Shown piece by piece: positions 1 through 7,885 of a DNA stretch of 64,000 bases; the first letter of the stretch is position 1, and every line of letters starts with the position of its first letter. The stretch covers positions 62,001-126,000 of the forward strand of contig CAYZXL010000005.1 of NCBI GenBank assembly GCA_964482435.1, given 5' to 3'. The translations under genes were made by a program, and so were the position numbers. Under the pieces are notes generated by a model, which did not search any database, was not told the DNA's origin, and saw nothing but the letters and a program-made list of their open reading frames with translations. This DNA is from CAYZXL01 sp964482435. GTDB lineage: Bacteria; Auribacterota; JABMQX01.

Positions 1-36
1 CTTCCTCAAATGCTTGAGCACCCGCTCTCGCTTCAC
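1..36 (-). CDS. hicA: HicA-type toxin, 5' end only (cut by window edge)
   Basis: Only the first 12 codons are inside the window. They start at a GTG at 36-34 and read MKRERVLKHLRK, the usual opening of HicA mRNA-interferase toxins, which carry a basic first helix followed by a small double-stranded-RNA-binding-like fold. The GTG overlaps the TGA of the upstream hicB by four bases (GTGA), a spacing typical of translationally coupled toxin-antitoxin pairs. The catalytic histidine lies beyond the edge and cannot be seen. The identification rests on the short N-terminus plus the hicB neighbour. Confidence 0.6.
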   Translation of the reverse strand, partial: MKRERVLKHLRK

Positions 37-245
37 ACCGGTATGGCCTCTTCGGAGAAGTCCGTCTGTGCAGCGCGGAGAGCTTCCTCGCGATTAAGCG
101 CAAGCGCTTCCTTCAGAGTCAGCCTTAGTGTTACCAAGAGCTCCTCGCGCGTTTTTTCCTGGCAGTTTACGCCTGGAATCTCCTCTATCCAGCCGATCCA
201 CCAATCTCCGTCCTTTTTTGTTACGGCCGTGTATGTGTTTGGCAT
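33..245 (-). CDS. hicB: HicB family antitoxin
   Basis: This is a 70-residue protein. Its opening (YTAVTKKDGDWWIGWIEEIPGVN) followed by a helix rich in charged residues (TREELLVTLRLTLKEALAL) is the partly degraded RNase H-like fold of HicB antitoxins. No separate DNA-binding domain is present at the C-terminus, so this is the short HicB form. The stop overlaps the start of a HicA-like reading frame that leaves the window. The expected role is to bind and neutralise HicA and to autoregulate the pair. Antitoxin-first order is seen in many short-HicB systems. Confidence 0.75.
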   Translation of the reverse strand: MPNTYTAVTKKDGDWWIGWIEEIPGVNCQEKTREELLVTLRLTLKEALALNREEALRAAQTDFSEEAIPV

Positions 246-365
246 GTGAACGCCTCCATGCGTGCTCCCTGTGTTCCCGCTGACGACCCGCTTCGCACCT
301 TTTTGCTCATACTGAGTATAGAATAGTCTCCTATGGGAGTCAAAACGGACCCGATTCCGCGCCGT

Positions 366-1337
366 TCATAACGCCAGCATCTTCTTTGCGGCGGCGACGA
401 TTTTGCTCGCGTCCACCTTCATGTAGTTAATCATCTCGGGGGCGCCCGGTGCGGGGGCGTCGGGGAAGGCGAGCCTCTTGAATTCGGCGCCGGGGACGGC
501 CTCGGCGACCCTTGCTATGATCTCCGAGCAGTTGCAGAAGTTATACGACCCCTCGTCGGACGTCAGGAGTTTGCCCGTCTTCTTGACCGATTCGATGATG
601 GTTGGCATGACGCCCTCGAGCGGCGCCAGGGTCCTGGGGTCTATGAACTCCGCGCTGATTCCGTCCTTGCTAAGCACCTCCACCGCCCTGGCTATCTCGA
701 CCGTTTGCGGAGCGTACCCGACGATAGTAATGTCCTTCCCTTCCGTTCGGACAGCAGCCTCCCCGATCGGAACCGTGTAAGGCTCGTCGGGAACTTCGGG
801 CCCCGTCGCTGGCATGGGGTAGTGGCAAAACACGACGGGGTCCACGTCCCTGATCGCTGAAATCATCAAGCCCTTCGCATCATACGGGGTCGAAGGAATC
901 ACGACTTTCAATCCGGCGAGGCGAGCGTACGATGACTCAAGCCCGGCGTCGGCGTGCTGTCCGGCCTGGAACGCCCATCGCATTGCCATGTCCGCCCACA
1001 GCACCATAGGGAACGCCGCCTGTCCACCCGTCATGTGCCGGAGTTTTCCCGCATGGTTGAACATCAGTTCGTAGGGGATGAACGTCGCCATGCTCGGGAT
1101 GTGGGCGATTGCCGGAACGCCTGTTATGGACATACCGAGGGCGCCGCCGACGATCCACTCTTCGTCTATGGCGCAGAACCGCACTCGCCAGGGGCCAAAC
1201 TCCGCCTGCAGGTTAATGCCCCGGTTGCTCCAGCCGGCGGCGGGTGTCTGGTACTCGTAGAGGAGGGTGAGGAGCTTGTCTCGGCGCATTTCTCCCTGGA
1301 TAGCTTCCAGAATCGCGAATGACATGCTCTTTGGCAT
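366..1337 (-). CDS. 2-oxoacid dehydrogenase E1 component, beta subunit
   Basis: The 323-residue protein has the transketolase pyrimidine-binding domain in the first half (FCAIDEEWIVGGALGMSITG, IPSMATFIPYELMFNHAGKL) and a transketolase C-terminal domain in the second (ITIVGYAPQTVEIARAVEVL). This is the layout and length of pyruvate, acetoin or branched-chain E1-beta. With E1-alpha it decarboxylates a 2-oxoacid on thiamine diphosphate. GGAGG stands eight bases before the ATG. It follows the alpha gene by 22 bases in the same direction, so the two form an operon. No lipoyl E2 or E3 gene is nearby, so the substrate cannot be assigned. Confidence 0.88.
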   Translation of the reverse strand: MPKSMSFAILEAIQGEMRRDKLLTLLYEYQTPAAGWSNRGINLQAEFGPWRVRFCAIDEEWIVGGALGMSITGVPAIAHIPSMATFIPYELMFNHAGKLRHMTGGQAAFPMVLWADMAMRWAFQAGQHADAGLESSYARLAGLKVVIPSTPYDAKGLMISAIRDVDPVVFCHYPMPATGPEVPDEPYTVPIGEAAVRTEGKDITIVGYAPQTVEIARAVEVLSKDGISAEFIDPRTLAPLEGVMPTIIESVKKTGKLLTSDEGSYNFCNCSEIIARVAEAVPGAEFKRLAFPDAPAPGAPEMINYMKVDASKIVAAAKKMLAL

Positions 1338-1359
1338 GGTAGTAACCTCCGCTTGATTG

Positions 1360-2556
1360 TTAGCTCGTGTGAAGTGGAACGGCGCCCTGTGCGAAGACGT
1401 TCAAGAGGCCATCTTCGGGTTTGGGCACGGGCTGAGCTTCTGCGAACTTGACGGCGTCTTCCACCGCCTGCTTGACTTCTGCAACGATTTCATCAGCCCG
1501 CTCGTCGCTGAGAACCTTTTCGCTGACGAGGAATTTTCGGAATCGCGCAATGGGGTCTTTCGCCATCCAGTCCCTCAGTTCTCTGTCGGAGCGGTAGCCA
1601 AGGCCGAATGCGCCGTCCACGCCGACTCTTGCCCCGCCAGCGCCGTAGTGGTCGTACCACCTGTAGGTTTTGCACTCGATCATGGTCGGGCCTCCTCCCG
1701 CGCGAGCCTTCTCGACGGCGTACTTCGCAACGTTGTAAACGGAAATGACGTCATTACCGTCCACGACGCGGCCTTCGATGCCAAAGCCAGCGGCTCGCTG
1801 CGCAAGGTCAGTTATGCCGTACACGTCCGACGAGCGCACCCAGATTTGAAAAGCGTTATTTTCGATCACGCAAATCCAGGGGAGCTTCCAGGCGCCAGCG
1901 GCGTTTGCGGCACTTGTGAAAAAGCTGTTCTGGAGAGAGCCGTCTCCTCCGAAGCTCACAGCCACCTGCTCGGTTCCTTTCACCTTGATACCGTATGCTG
2001 CTCCGGCCGCGAAGAGATGCGCCGCGCCGACGATCCCGTTCATGCCGAGAATCCCGAGGCTGATGTCCGTGATATGAAGGGAGCCGCCGTAGCCCTTACA
2101 GTATCCCGTGGCCTTGTGAGTGATTTCTGCGAGCATTTTCCCGAGGTCGCCGCCCTTGGCAATCAGGTGACCGTGACCGCGGTGATTGCTGGCGATGTAG
2201 TCGTCTTTCCTCAGAGCGCGGCAAACGCCGACGGCAATGGCCTCCTGCCCGACGTACAGATGCGCGACGCCTCGGAAGCCTCCTGAGAGAAGCAAGTCTT
2301 TGACTTTTGACTCCCACAACCGAATTTTGAGCATGTCCGTGTAAATGCCCACGAGCTGCTCTGCCGATAGCCCGTCGGCGTGGGTCGGGCCATATTGACC
2401 CATTGCTCGCTTTGCGATGCCAGACGAGAAGAAGAGCGTGCCCGCTCCGGCGGCGCCGAGGCTCTTCACGAAGCACCTTCGGGAGATTCGGGGCCCGTCG
2501 CGTTTTTCCTCAGCGACGGCATCGTCGCTTCTGCTGATTTGGAGTTCCTGGTTCAT
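1360..2556 (-). CDS. 2-oxoacid dehydrogenase E1 component, alpha subunit, with a Tat-like leader
   Basis: The 398-residue protein carries the thiamine-diphosphate motif GDGSLQNSFF...ENNAF (around residues 205-235) and the E1-alpha core (SNHRGHGHLIAKGG, GYGGSLHI). It pairs with the beta subunit directly downstream. GGAGG lies seven bases before the ATG. The first ~50 residues are not part of the usual E1-alpha: residues ~24-45 read ISRRCFVKSLGAAGAGTLFF, matching the SRRxFxK twin-arginine consensus followed by a hydrophobic stretch. An E1 enzyme is normally cytoplasmic, so export is unexpected and unproven. The catalytic domain identification is firm; the location is open. Confidence 0.87.
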   Translation of the reverse strand: MNQELQISRSDDAVAEEKRDGPRISRRCFVKSLGAAGAGTLFFSSGIAKRAMGQYGPTHADGLSAEQLVGIYTDMLKIRLWESKVKDLLLSGGFRGVAHLYVGQEAIAVGVCRALRKDDYIASNHRGHGHLIAKGGDLGKMLAEITHKATGYCKGYGGSLHITDISLGILGMNGIVGAAHLFAAGAAYGIKVKGTEQVAVSFGGDGSLQNSFFTSAANAAGAWKLPWICVIENNAFQIWVRSSDVYGITDLAQRAAGFGIEGRVVDGNDVISVYNVAKYAVEKARAGGGPTMIECKTYRWYDHYGAGGARVGVDGAFGLGYRSDRELRDWMAKDPIARFRKFLVSEKVLSDERADEIVAEVKQAVEDAVKFAEAQPVPKPEDGLLNVFAQGAVPLHTS

Positions 2557-2583
2557 TTTCAGACCTCCGGTTTTGTTGCACTT

Positions 2584-2793
2584 TTATTCTTCGATGACCA
2601 TCTGCTGCAGATATTTCGTGATGTTTTCGATACCAATCACCTCCTCCGCTTTCAGGGTCGTCCGGGCGAGAAGTCAGTCAGAGTCGCGACGGGACTTCTC
2701 GCGAAAAGTGCCCAAGCCTTTCCAGCTCTCGGGTCCGGGACAAAAGACCGAGCCTTTGTACTGGCTCATATCTCGAGAGAACTCAAGGTTCAT
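2584..2793 (-). other. Small reading frame interrupted by one in-frame TGA, upstream of E1-alpha
   Basis: A reading frame starts at an ATG at 2793 (or 2769, MSQYKGSVFCPGPESWKGLG). It meets a TGA at 2676-2674 and then stays open in the same frame (LLARTTLKAEEVIGIENITK) to a TAA at 2586-2584, 27 bases before the E1-alpha start. The composition on both sides is protein-like. It could be a decayed small gene, a sequencing error (TCA to TGA would restore Ser), or recoding. I do not see a convincing SECIS hairpin after this TGA and do not recognise the family. The rest of the 2557-2923 gap holds only the E1-alpha ribosome-binding region. Confidence 0.3.
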
Positions 2794-2923
2794 CCTGTTC
2801 CATAATAACGCAGGAGAGGCTTTTCTTTGAAGAAGGAAGGAGTGTGGCCATTTTCTCGCGTAGAGACGGGTGATCATAGTGGCGGAATGCCGTGGCCGCC
2901 GCCACCGATTGACGGACCGCTCG

Positions 2924-3733
2924 CTAACCCAGCGCCACGTCGAGGACCATCATCACGACGAAACCGGCGATGAACCCGAACGTAGCCAGGTGGGCGTTGC
3001 CGTGGTAATGGGACTCTGGCACAACTTCCTCGACCACCACGAAAATCATCGCGCCCGCCGCAAAAGCGAGGGCGTATGGAAGAATCGGTCTGGCAATTAA
3101 CACGGCCGCCGCACCGGCAACGCCTGCCATAGGCTCGACTATCCCTGACAATTGGCCGTACCAGAAGCTCCTGAGACGTGAGAAGCCTTCGCGTCGGAGC
3201 GGCAGCGCCACGGCGATTCCCTCGGGAAAGTTCTGAAGGCCGATTCCAACTGCGAGCGCCACCGCCGCGCCGAGACTGGCGCCGCGGAACCCCGCGCCCA
3301 CCGCCCCAAACGCAACCCCGACAGCGAGCCCTTCCGGAATGTTGTGGAGAGTTATGGCGAGCACGAGCAGGATGCTGCGATGCCACGAGGTCTTGATTCC
3401 CTCAGCGCTCTCCGTCGGAAGGCCGATGTGAAGATGCGGGAGGATTGCGTCAAACCCCCGCAAGAACGCCGCTCCAGCCAGAAAGCCGACCATCGCAGGG
3501 AACCAAGCAGGGATGCTCTTTCCCTCCGACATTTCGATTGCCGGTGCCAGGAGCGACCAGTAGCTCGCAGCCACCATCACTCCGCCCGCGAAACCAAGCA
3601 TCCCGTCCAGGAGCTTCTGGTTCATCTTCTTGAAGAAAAACACCCCCGCCGCCCCCAGCGCCGTCACGCCCCACGTGAAGCACGTCGCAAGGAGAGCCTG
3701 AACCACGGGATGCAGATTTCGCAGGAAATCCAT
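2924..3733 (-). CDS. ZIP family metal transporter (ZupT/GufA-like)
   Basis: The 269-residue membrane protein has about eight hydrophobic segments. It carries the two diagnostic ZIP metal-site motifs, HNIPEG (residues 130-135) and QNFPEG (167-172), in what would be helices IV and V. The short loop between helices III and IV contains a small histidine group (LPHLHIG). ZIP proteins carry Zn(II), Fe(II) or Mn(II) into the cytoplasm. Given the ferritin-rich island a few kilobases downstream, iron or manganese uptake is plausible, but the sequence does not decide the metal. A GAGGGAG ribosome site precedes the ATG. Confidence 0.9.
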   Translation of the reverse strand: MDFLRNLHPVVQALLATCFTWGVTALGAAGVFFFKKMNQKLLDGMLGFAGGVMVAASYWSLLAPAIEMSEGKSIPAWFPAMVGFLAGAAFLRGFDAILPHLHIGLPTESAEGIKTSWHRSILLVLAITLHNIPEGLAVGVAFGAVGAGFRGASLGAAVALAVGIGLQNFPEGIAVALPLRREGFSRLRSFWYGQLSGIVEPMAGVAGAAAVLIARPILPYALAFAAGAMIFVVVEEVVPESHYHGNAHLATFGFIAGFVVMMVLDVALG

Positions 3734-3920
3734 TGCGTGTTACTCCCTCGGCTCGCTGCAAAACGGCTGGGACTTGGCCGTCTGACTTTTGACCGACTGG
3801 CTTGTCGGAAGGAGCTTATCACCTACTGGACAGTGCCGCGACGACGAATGGTCGCCTGTACATCAAGGGAGACATTGCCTCGCAGGTAGCTTGCGTCGTT
3901 TTCCGCGCCGCGCGATTCCG

Positions 3921-4772
3921 TCACGCAAAGCCTTCCATGATTCGCATGAGCACATCTTTGTCGAGGCTTCGTCCCACCAGCGGCCCTTCTTTCAGGACGG
4001 AGAAGTTCTCTTCGAAAGCTGGCCTGGCATTGCGGTAAATGACCCCGAGGGGAATGTGGTCGCCCCACTCGCGAGCCACTCTCATTGCGGCTTCCCAATT
4101 GGTGGAGTCGTGGTCAGCGGGCAAAAGGTAGCACCGCTCCTTGTACCACGCAAAGGTATTGACCTTGTTGAACGAAGGGCATGGCTGGAGTATGTCAATG
4201 AGGGCAAGACCGCGGTGAGCGATCCCCTGCCGGATCAGGTCCGCGAGATGGTCAATCATTCCCGAGAAGCCCCTCGCGACAAATCCCCCATGCATGGCGA
4301 CGGCAACTGCTATCGGGTTGAAGGGGTCAGCGAAAACGCCCTCGGGCTGGGCTTTTGTGACGAAACCTTTGTCGGAGGTCGGGCTGGCTTGCCCCTTGGT
4401 CAAGCCATAGACCTGGTTGTTGTGGACCAAAGCAGTAACATCAATGTTCCTGCGAATCGCCGCGAGAAGATGATTTCCACCCTCGCCGTAGTTGCAGCCG
4501 TCGCCGCTCTCGACGATGACTCTGAGTTCGGGGTTGGCTAATTTAGCACCCGTTGCCACGGGGAGCGACCGCCCGTGCAAACCGTTGAACACGTTGGCGT
4601 TCAAGTAGTGAGGTGCCTTTGCCGCCTGGCCTATGCCCGAGACGAAAAGGACCTGATGAGGCTGCAAGCCGCTGGCAACGAGGGCCTGCTTGACCGCTCG
4701 AAGAATCGCAAAGTTCCCGCACCCTGGACACCACGCAGTCTCATATTTGCCGTAGTCTTCAATTGCTACCAT
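3921..4772 (-). CDS. korB: 2-oxoacid:ferredoxin oxidoreductase, beta subunit
   Basis: The 283-residue protein begins with the cluster/TPP region WCPGCGNFAILRAV and carries the thiamine-diphosphate motif GDGCNYGEGGNHLL followed by VHNNQVYGLTKGQASPTS, the signature of KorB/OorB-type beta subunits. The enzyme oxidatively decarboxylates a 2-oxoacid with ferredoxin as acceptor, or runs in reverse. Where many family members have GIGC, this one reads GIGQAAKAPHY. I recall that variant from a recognised sub-branch, so it is not by itself a defect. GAGG precedes the ATG. It lies 24 bases downstream of korA in the same operon. Confidence 0.9.
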   Translation of the reverse strand: MVAIEDYGKYETAWCPGCGNFAILRAVKQALVASGLQPHQVLFVSGIGQAAKAPHYLNANVFNGLHGRSLPVATGAKLANPELRVIVESGDGCNYGEGGNHLLAAIRRNIDVTALVHNNQVYGLTKGQASPTSDKGFVTKAQPEGVFADPFNPIAVAVAMHGGFVARGFSGMIDHLADLIRQGIAHRGLALIDILQPCPSFNKVNTFAWYKERCYLLPADHDSTNWEAAMRVAREWGDHIPLGVIYRNARPAFEENFSVLKEGPLVGRSLDKDVLMRIMEGFA

Positions 4773-4796
4773 TGTTCGCCTCAGCTCGTGCCCGAA

Positions 4797-6479
4797 TCAC
4801 CTGCTCAACTCGTTCAGGATTGACTCCGGCGTCAACGGAAGTCCATCGTACCGTCGAACGTGCCTCTTGATGAGAAATCCTGTCTCTCGGCGAATCAATC
4901 GCGCAAGCTGTCCTGTGGCGTTTGCCTCGACGCACACCACTTTTTCCGCTTTTTCCAGGAGCGGGAGAAACTGCTCAGGCACAAGCGGCCACACCTGCGA
5001 GAAATGAAGCGTGGCGACGTGTTGCCCATCCGACCCCAGTTTCGACGCCGCTTCGTTCACCGCCCCCTTGCTCGAACCCCAGCAGACGAGCAAGAGCTCC
5101 GGTTCGTCGTCGCCGCGCACGTCCGGCGGAATAACCTCCTGGCGAATCCCTTCGAGCTTCTTCAGCCGCTTCTCGACCATCCGCTTGCGAATCGAGAGGT
5201 CTTCCGTCAGGTGCCCGTCTTCTGTATGCTCGTCGCTGTCGGTAACCACCAGATGCCCTGTCATTCCCGGGAGGAGGCGAGGGGAGACGCCAGTTTCCGT
5301 GAAGGCGTGCCGACGGTAGGGCTTCGCGACGCTCTCCTCGTTGGCGCCGCACATGACGCGGTCCATGTCGCCCATGTCAAAAGGAAGAACTGCGCGGTAG
5401 GAGTCGGCGATGAACTGGTCCGTCAAGATGAATGTCGGGCCCTGGTAGCGCTCCGCGAGCTGGAACGCCTTGCGGGTCAGGTGAAAACATTCCTCGACGG
5501 TGCCGGGGGCGAAAACCGCCCGCGGAAATTCCCCGTGCCCAGCGTGGAGGACGAACTCGAGGTCTCCCTGCTCCGTTCGCGTCGGAAGACCCGTTGCAGG
5601 GGCGGGTCGTTGCCCGACGACGATAACCAGAGGAGTTTCCGTCATTCCGGCGAGGCTCACTCCTTCCACCATGAGCGCGAATCCGCCGCCCGACGTGGAT
5701 ACCATGCTCGGCGCACCGGCGAACGACGCCCCAAGCGCCATGTTAATCACGGCGATCTCATCCTCACCCTGCTCGACGATCAGTCCCATGCGCGCCGCAA
5801 GAGCCGCCAGCCCCTGTCCGATAGGGGTTGATGGCGTCATGGGGTAGAACGAATAGAACCTCACCCCGGCAGAAAGCGCCCCGAGGACAATCGCATCGTT
5901 CCCATTCATCATCAGCCTTTTCGGGGGATTCTCGACGCCGGGAAGCTTTTCGATCCGCAGCGGCTGGCCCACACACCATTCGAACGACTTCTCCAGCGCT
6001 GTTCTGTTTTCCGCGACGGTCTTGTCGTCTCGCTTTCCGAAGAACTCGTTCATGGTGCGGGCGACCAGTTCCTCGTCGAGACCGAGGAGCGAACTGACCA
6101 CGCCGAGGGCGACAATGTTGGCGAACCTCGCGCTCGCAAGCTCTTTGAAAGGAACGTTGAGGCAGGCGCCATCGGATACCTTGAAGGCTTCGTCAGCAAC
6201 GATTAGCCCCTGCGGGGAGAGCTGCTGCCGGTGGAGTTTCACCGTCTCGGCGTTTAGCGCAACCAGGATGTCAACAGCCTCTTGCGGGGCGACTATCTCG
6301 TCGGGGCTACAACGGATGGCGAAGGTGTTGTGGCCGCCGCGGATGCGCGACTGGTAGTCCTGGGTGATGACGACGAAATAACCGGAGCGGACGATGCTCT
6401 TCGTGAGCAAATGTCCGACGGTCACCAGGCCCTGGCCTGCTTCGCCGCCAACCAAAATGTTCAGGGCTTTCGTTGCCAT
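4797..6479 (-). CDS. korA: 2-oxoacid:acceptor oxidoreductase, fused gamma-alpha subunit
   Basis: The 560-residue protein starts with the gamma domain (VGGEAGQGLVTVGHLLTKSI, residues ~10-30, to ~185). It continues into the pyruvate-ferredoxin alpha domain (MMNGNDAIVLGALSAGVRFY onward, with YPMTPSTPIGQGLAAL and VEQGEDEIAVINMALGASFA) and ends with the transketolase-C-like domain. The fused gamma-alpha order is normal for two-subunit KorAB enzymes. Together with korB it links 2-oxoacid oxidation to low-potential ferredoxin, typical of anaerobic metabolism and oxygen-sensitive. No delta (ferredoxin) subunit is beside it. Confidence 0.92.
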   Translation of the reverse strand: MATKALNILVGGEAGQGLVTVGHLLTKSIVRSGYFVVITQDYQSRIRGGHNTFAIRCSPDEIVAPQEAVDILVALNAETVKLHRQQLSPQGLIVADEAFKVSDGACLNVPFKELASARFANIVALGVVSSLLGLDEELVARTMNEFFGKRDDKTVAENRTALEKSFEWCVGQPLRIEKLPGVENPPKRLMMNGNDAIVLGALSAGVRFYSFYPMTPSTPIGQGLAALAARMGLIVEQGEDEIAVINMALGASFAGAPSMVSTSGGGFALMVEGVSLAGMTETPLVIVVGQRPAPATGLPTRTEQGDLEFVLHAGHGEFPRAVFAPGTVEECFHLTRKAFQLAERYQGPTFILTDQFIADSYRAVLPFDMGDMDRVMCGANEESVAKPYRRHAFTETGVSPRLLPGMTGHLVVTDSDEHTEDGHLTEDLSIRKRMVEKRLKKLEGIRQEVIPPDVRGDDEPELLLVCWGSSKGAVNEAASKLGSDGQHVATLHFSQVWPLVPEQFLPLLEKAEKVVCVEANATGQLARLIRRETGFLIKRHVRRYDGLPLTPESILNELSR

Positions 6480-6576
6480 AGTGTTCGGCTCGCAGATTCG
6501 CGAGTTCTCCGGTCCATAACGCGTCTTCTTTTGCTGGAGGAGCGCGCGCTGCTCGAGGCTCCGCGAGGTTTCTCGT

Positions 6577-7068
6577 TCAGTTCAACAATGCGAGCTTCTT
6601 GCTCAAAATCGTGATATGCGACATCTCCTGCTTGATTATGTCGTTGACCTTTTCCTTGCCGAGCCTTTCGGGCACCATGTCCCTGATGCCGAGGTAAAAG
6701 ACGATGGAGTCTTTCTCCAGCCCGATCGCCATGCGCAGAATGTCCGCCAGCATCTCCTTGCCGGTGAGTAGCTCCGACGGGTCGCTTCGGATGTCGAAGA
6801 CGTAGCCATCCGCCATTGCCTGCAAATACAGCGCCGCCTCTCCTTCCGGATCGAAAGTCACCGGGAGGCGCTCTTCCGACGAAAGCTCCGCCCTCATGGA
6901 GGCAAAAGTCCTCTCGTGATCGTCCTCCATGGCGGCGAGCTCGAGAAGAACCTCTCGCGTTCCGGCGTCGTCCGCACTTTTGGCTGCCTTGCGGTAAAAC
7001 TTCGCGCCGTTTCTTTCTATCTGTTCCGCCATCTCGAAGATTTCGTCCGCGTTGAAATGGATGCCCAT
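6577..7068 (-). CDS. Ferritin-like di-iron family protein (rubrerythrin-type four-helix bundle)
   Basis: The 163-residue protein has two repeated helix-pair halves carrying E...ExxH-type iron ligands: EQIERNGAKFYRKAAKSA, then ELAAMEDDHERTF, and in the second half IGLEKDSIVFYLGIRD, then IKQEMSHITIL. This is the COG1633 ferritin-like pattern, without a rubredoxin domain. I place the start at the ATG at 7068 because AGGAGAGGAAGT sits directly upstream, rather than five codons earlier. It lies 11 bases after the ferritin gene. The function is probably iron binding or peroxide handling; the exact reaction is unknown. Confidence 0.78.
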   Translation of the reverse strand: MGIHFNADEIFEMAEQIERNGAKFYRKAAKSADDAGTREVLLELAAMEDDHERTFASMRAELSSEERLPVTFDPEGEAALYLQAMADGYVFDIRSDPSELLTGKEMLADILRMAIGLEKDSIVFYLGIRDMVPERLGKEKVNDIIKQEMSHITILSKKLALLN

Positions 7069-7079
7069 ACTTCCTCTCC

Positions 7080-7577
7080 TCATCCTGAAAATGTCCGTTT
7101 GCCGAGGTGCTGGTCCGCCATCAGCAACCCCGGACCGGAATCGCCGACTTTCTCAAGCATCTGGACGTTCTTCAGGGCGTTCGCCTCTTCCTCGACTTGC
7201 TCCTTCACGAACCACTGCAAGAAGTTTCCCGCTGGCTCGTCGTCCTCTTCCCTGGCGAGCTTCAGCAGTTCGTTTATCTTGCCGGTGATGAACTTCTCGT
7301 GCTCGAGAGCGTCCTGAAAAGCCTCCAGCGGCGACGCCCATTCCGTCTTGAGCTGCTTGAGGTCGAGCAATTTCACTTTGCCGTCGCGGTCCTTGATGTG
7401 GTCGAAAAACTTCATCGCGTGGCCGAGCTCTTCCTGCGTCTGGACTCGCATCCACTGCGCCATCCCGTCCAGCCCCTGCGAGTGGAAATACGCCGCCATG
7501 GACAGGTAAATGTACGCCGACTCCATTTCGTTCTTGATTTGTTCGTTGAATGCTTTTTCCACCTTTTTGCCAATCAT
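7080..7577 (-). CDS. ftnA: Ferritin (non-heme, FtnA type)
   Basis: The 165-residue protein has the ferritin ferroxidase centre: NEMESAYIYLSMAAYF in helix A (Glu ligand), QTQEELGHAMKFFDHI in helix B (ExxH), and later EHEKFITGKINEL and QWFVKEQVEEEANAL. The length matches bacterial FtnA. The open frame extends 60 codons further upstream, but GGAGG eight bases before the ATG at 7577 marks the true start. It oxidises Fe(II) and stores it as a ferric mineral in a 24-mer cytosolic shell. It sits inside a run of oxygen- and iron-protection genes on the same strand. Confidence 0.92.
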   Translation of the reverse strand: MIGKKVEKAFNEQIKNEMESAYIYLSMAAYFHSQGLDGMAQWMRVQTQEELGHAMKFFDHIKDRDGKVKLLDLKQLKTEWASPLEAFQDALEHEKFITGKINELLKLAREEDDEPAGNFLQWFVKEQVEEEANALKNVQMLEKVGDSGPGLLMADQHLGKRTFSG

Positions 7578-7683
7578 AGAAGTTGCCTCCTCCATGACAA
7601 GTGAGTGTTCCAGAATCCTTTCTCTGCGGTCTGCTCCATCCTCTAAATGTAGTCTTTTATCAGTCTCGGGTCTCCCCTTTCTT

Positions 7684-7875
7684 TTACAGCTTTTTGTGGC
7701 AGAACCACCAGTCGTAGGGCTCGCATTGCCTGGCTCTATCCTGCGAGGTCTTCTCATCGGATGCCGGCGGGATGATGACCCTGTCGCCGATGAGTTCGTT
7801 GTTCGGCCTGTTTGCTGGCGTCGCGACCTTGTTTTCGCTTGAGACCTGAAGCCCCTTCACCATCCTCAGAATCAC
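7684..7875 (-). CDS. Small hypothetical protein downstream of the multiheme cytochrome
   Basis: This frame begins ten bases after the stop of the octaheme cytochrome gene, at a GTG (7875) or an ATG four codons later. It encodes about 60 residues rich in polar residues and ending CEPYDWWFCHKKL. The CxxxxWWFCH ending has two cysteines and a histidine, which could bind metal or a partner, but I recognise no family. Neither candidate start has a well-placed ribosome site. Its position suggests co-transcription with the cytochrome. Confidence 0.4.
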   Translation of the reverse strand: MILRMVKGLQVSSENKVATPANRPNNELIGDRVIIPPASDEKTSQDRARQCEPYDWWFCHKKL

Positions 7876-7885
7876 GTCCTTTGCA

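Noticed and set aside
2557..2640. Possible 24-codon leader peptide starting at a TTG before E1-alpha
   Set aside because: The start codon is weak, the ribosome site is badly spaced, and the sequence has no attenuator-type codon runs.
4543..4734. Idea that KorB is inactive because GIGC reads GIGQ
   Set aside because: The GIGQAAK form appears to belong to a recognised branch with otherwise intact thiamine motifs, so loss of function is not supported.
7578..7757. 60-codon upstream extension of ferritin
   Set aside because: A good GGAGG site sits before the internal ATG and the extension is not ferritin-like.
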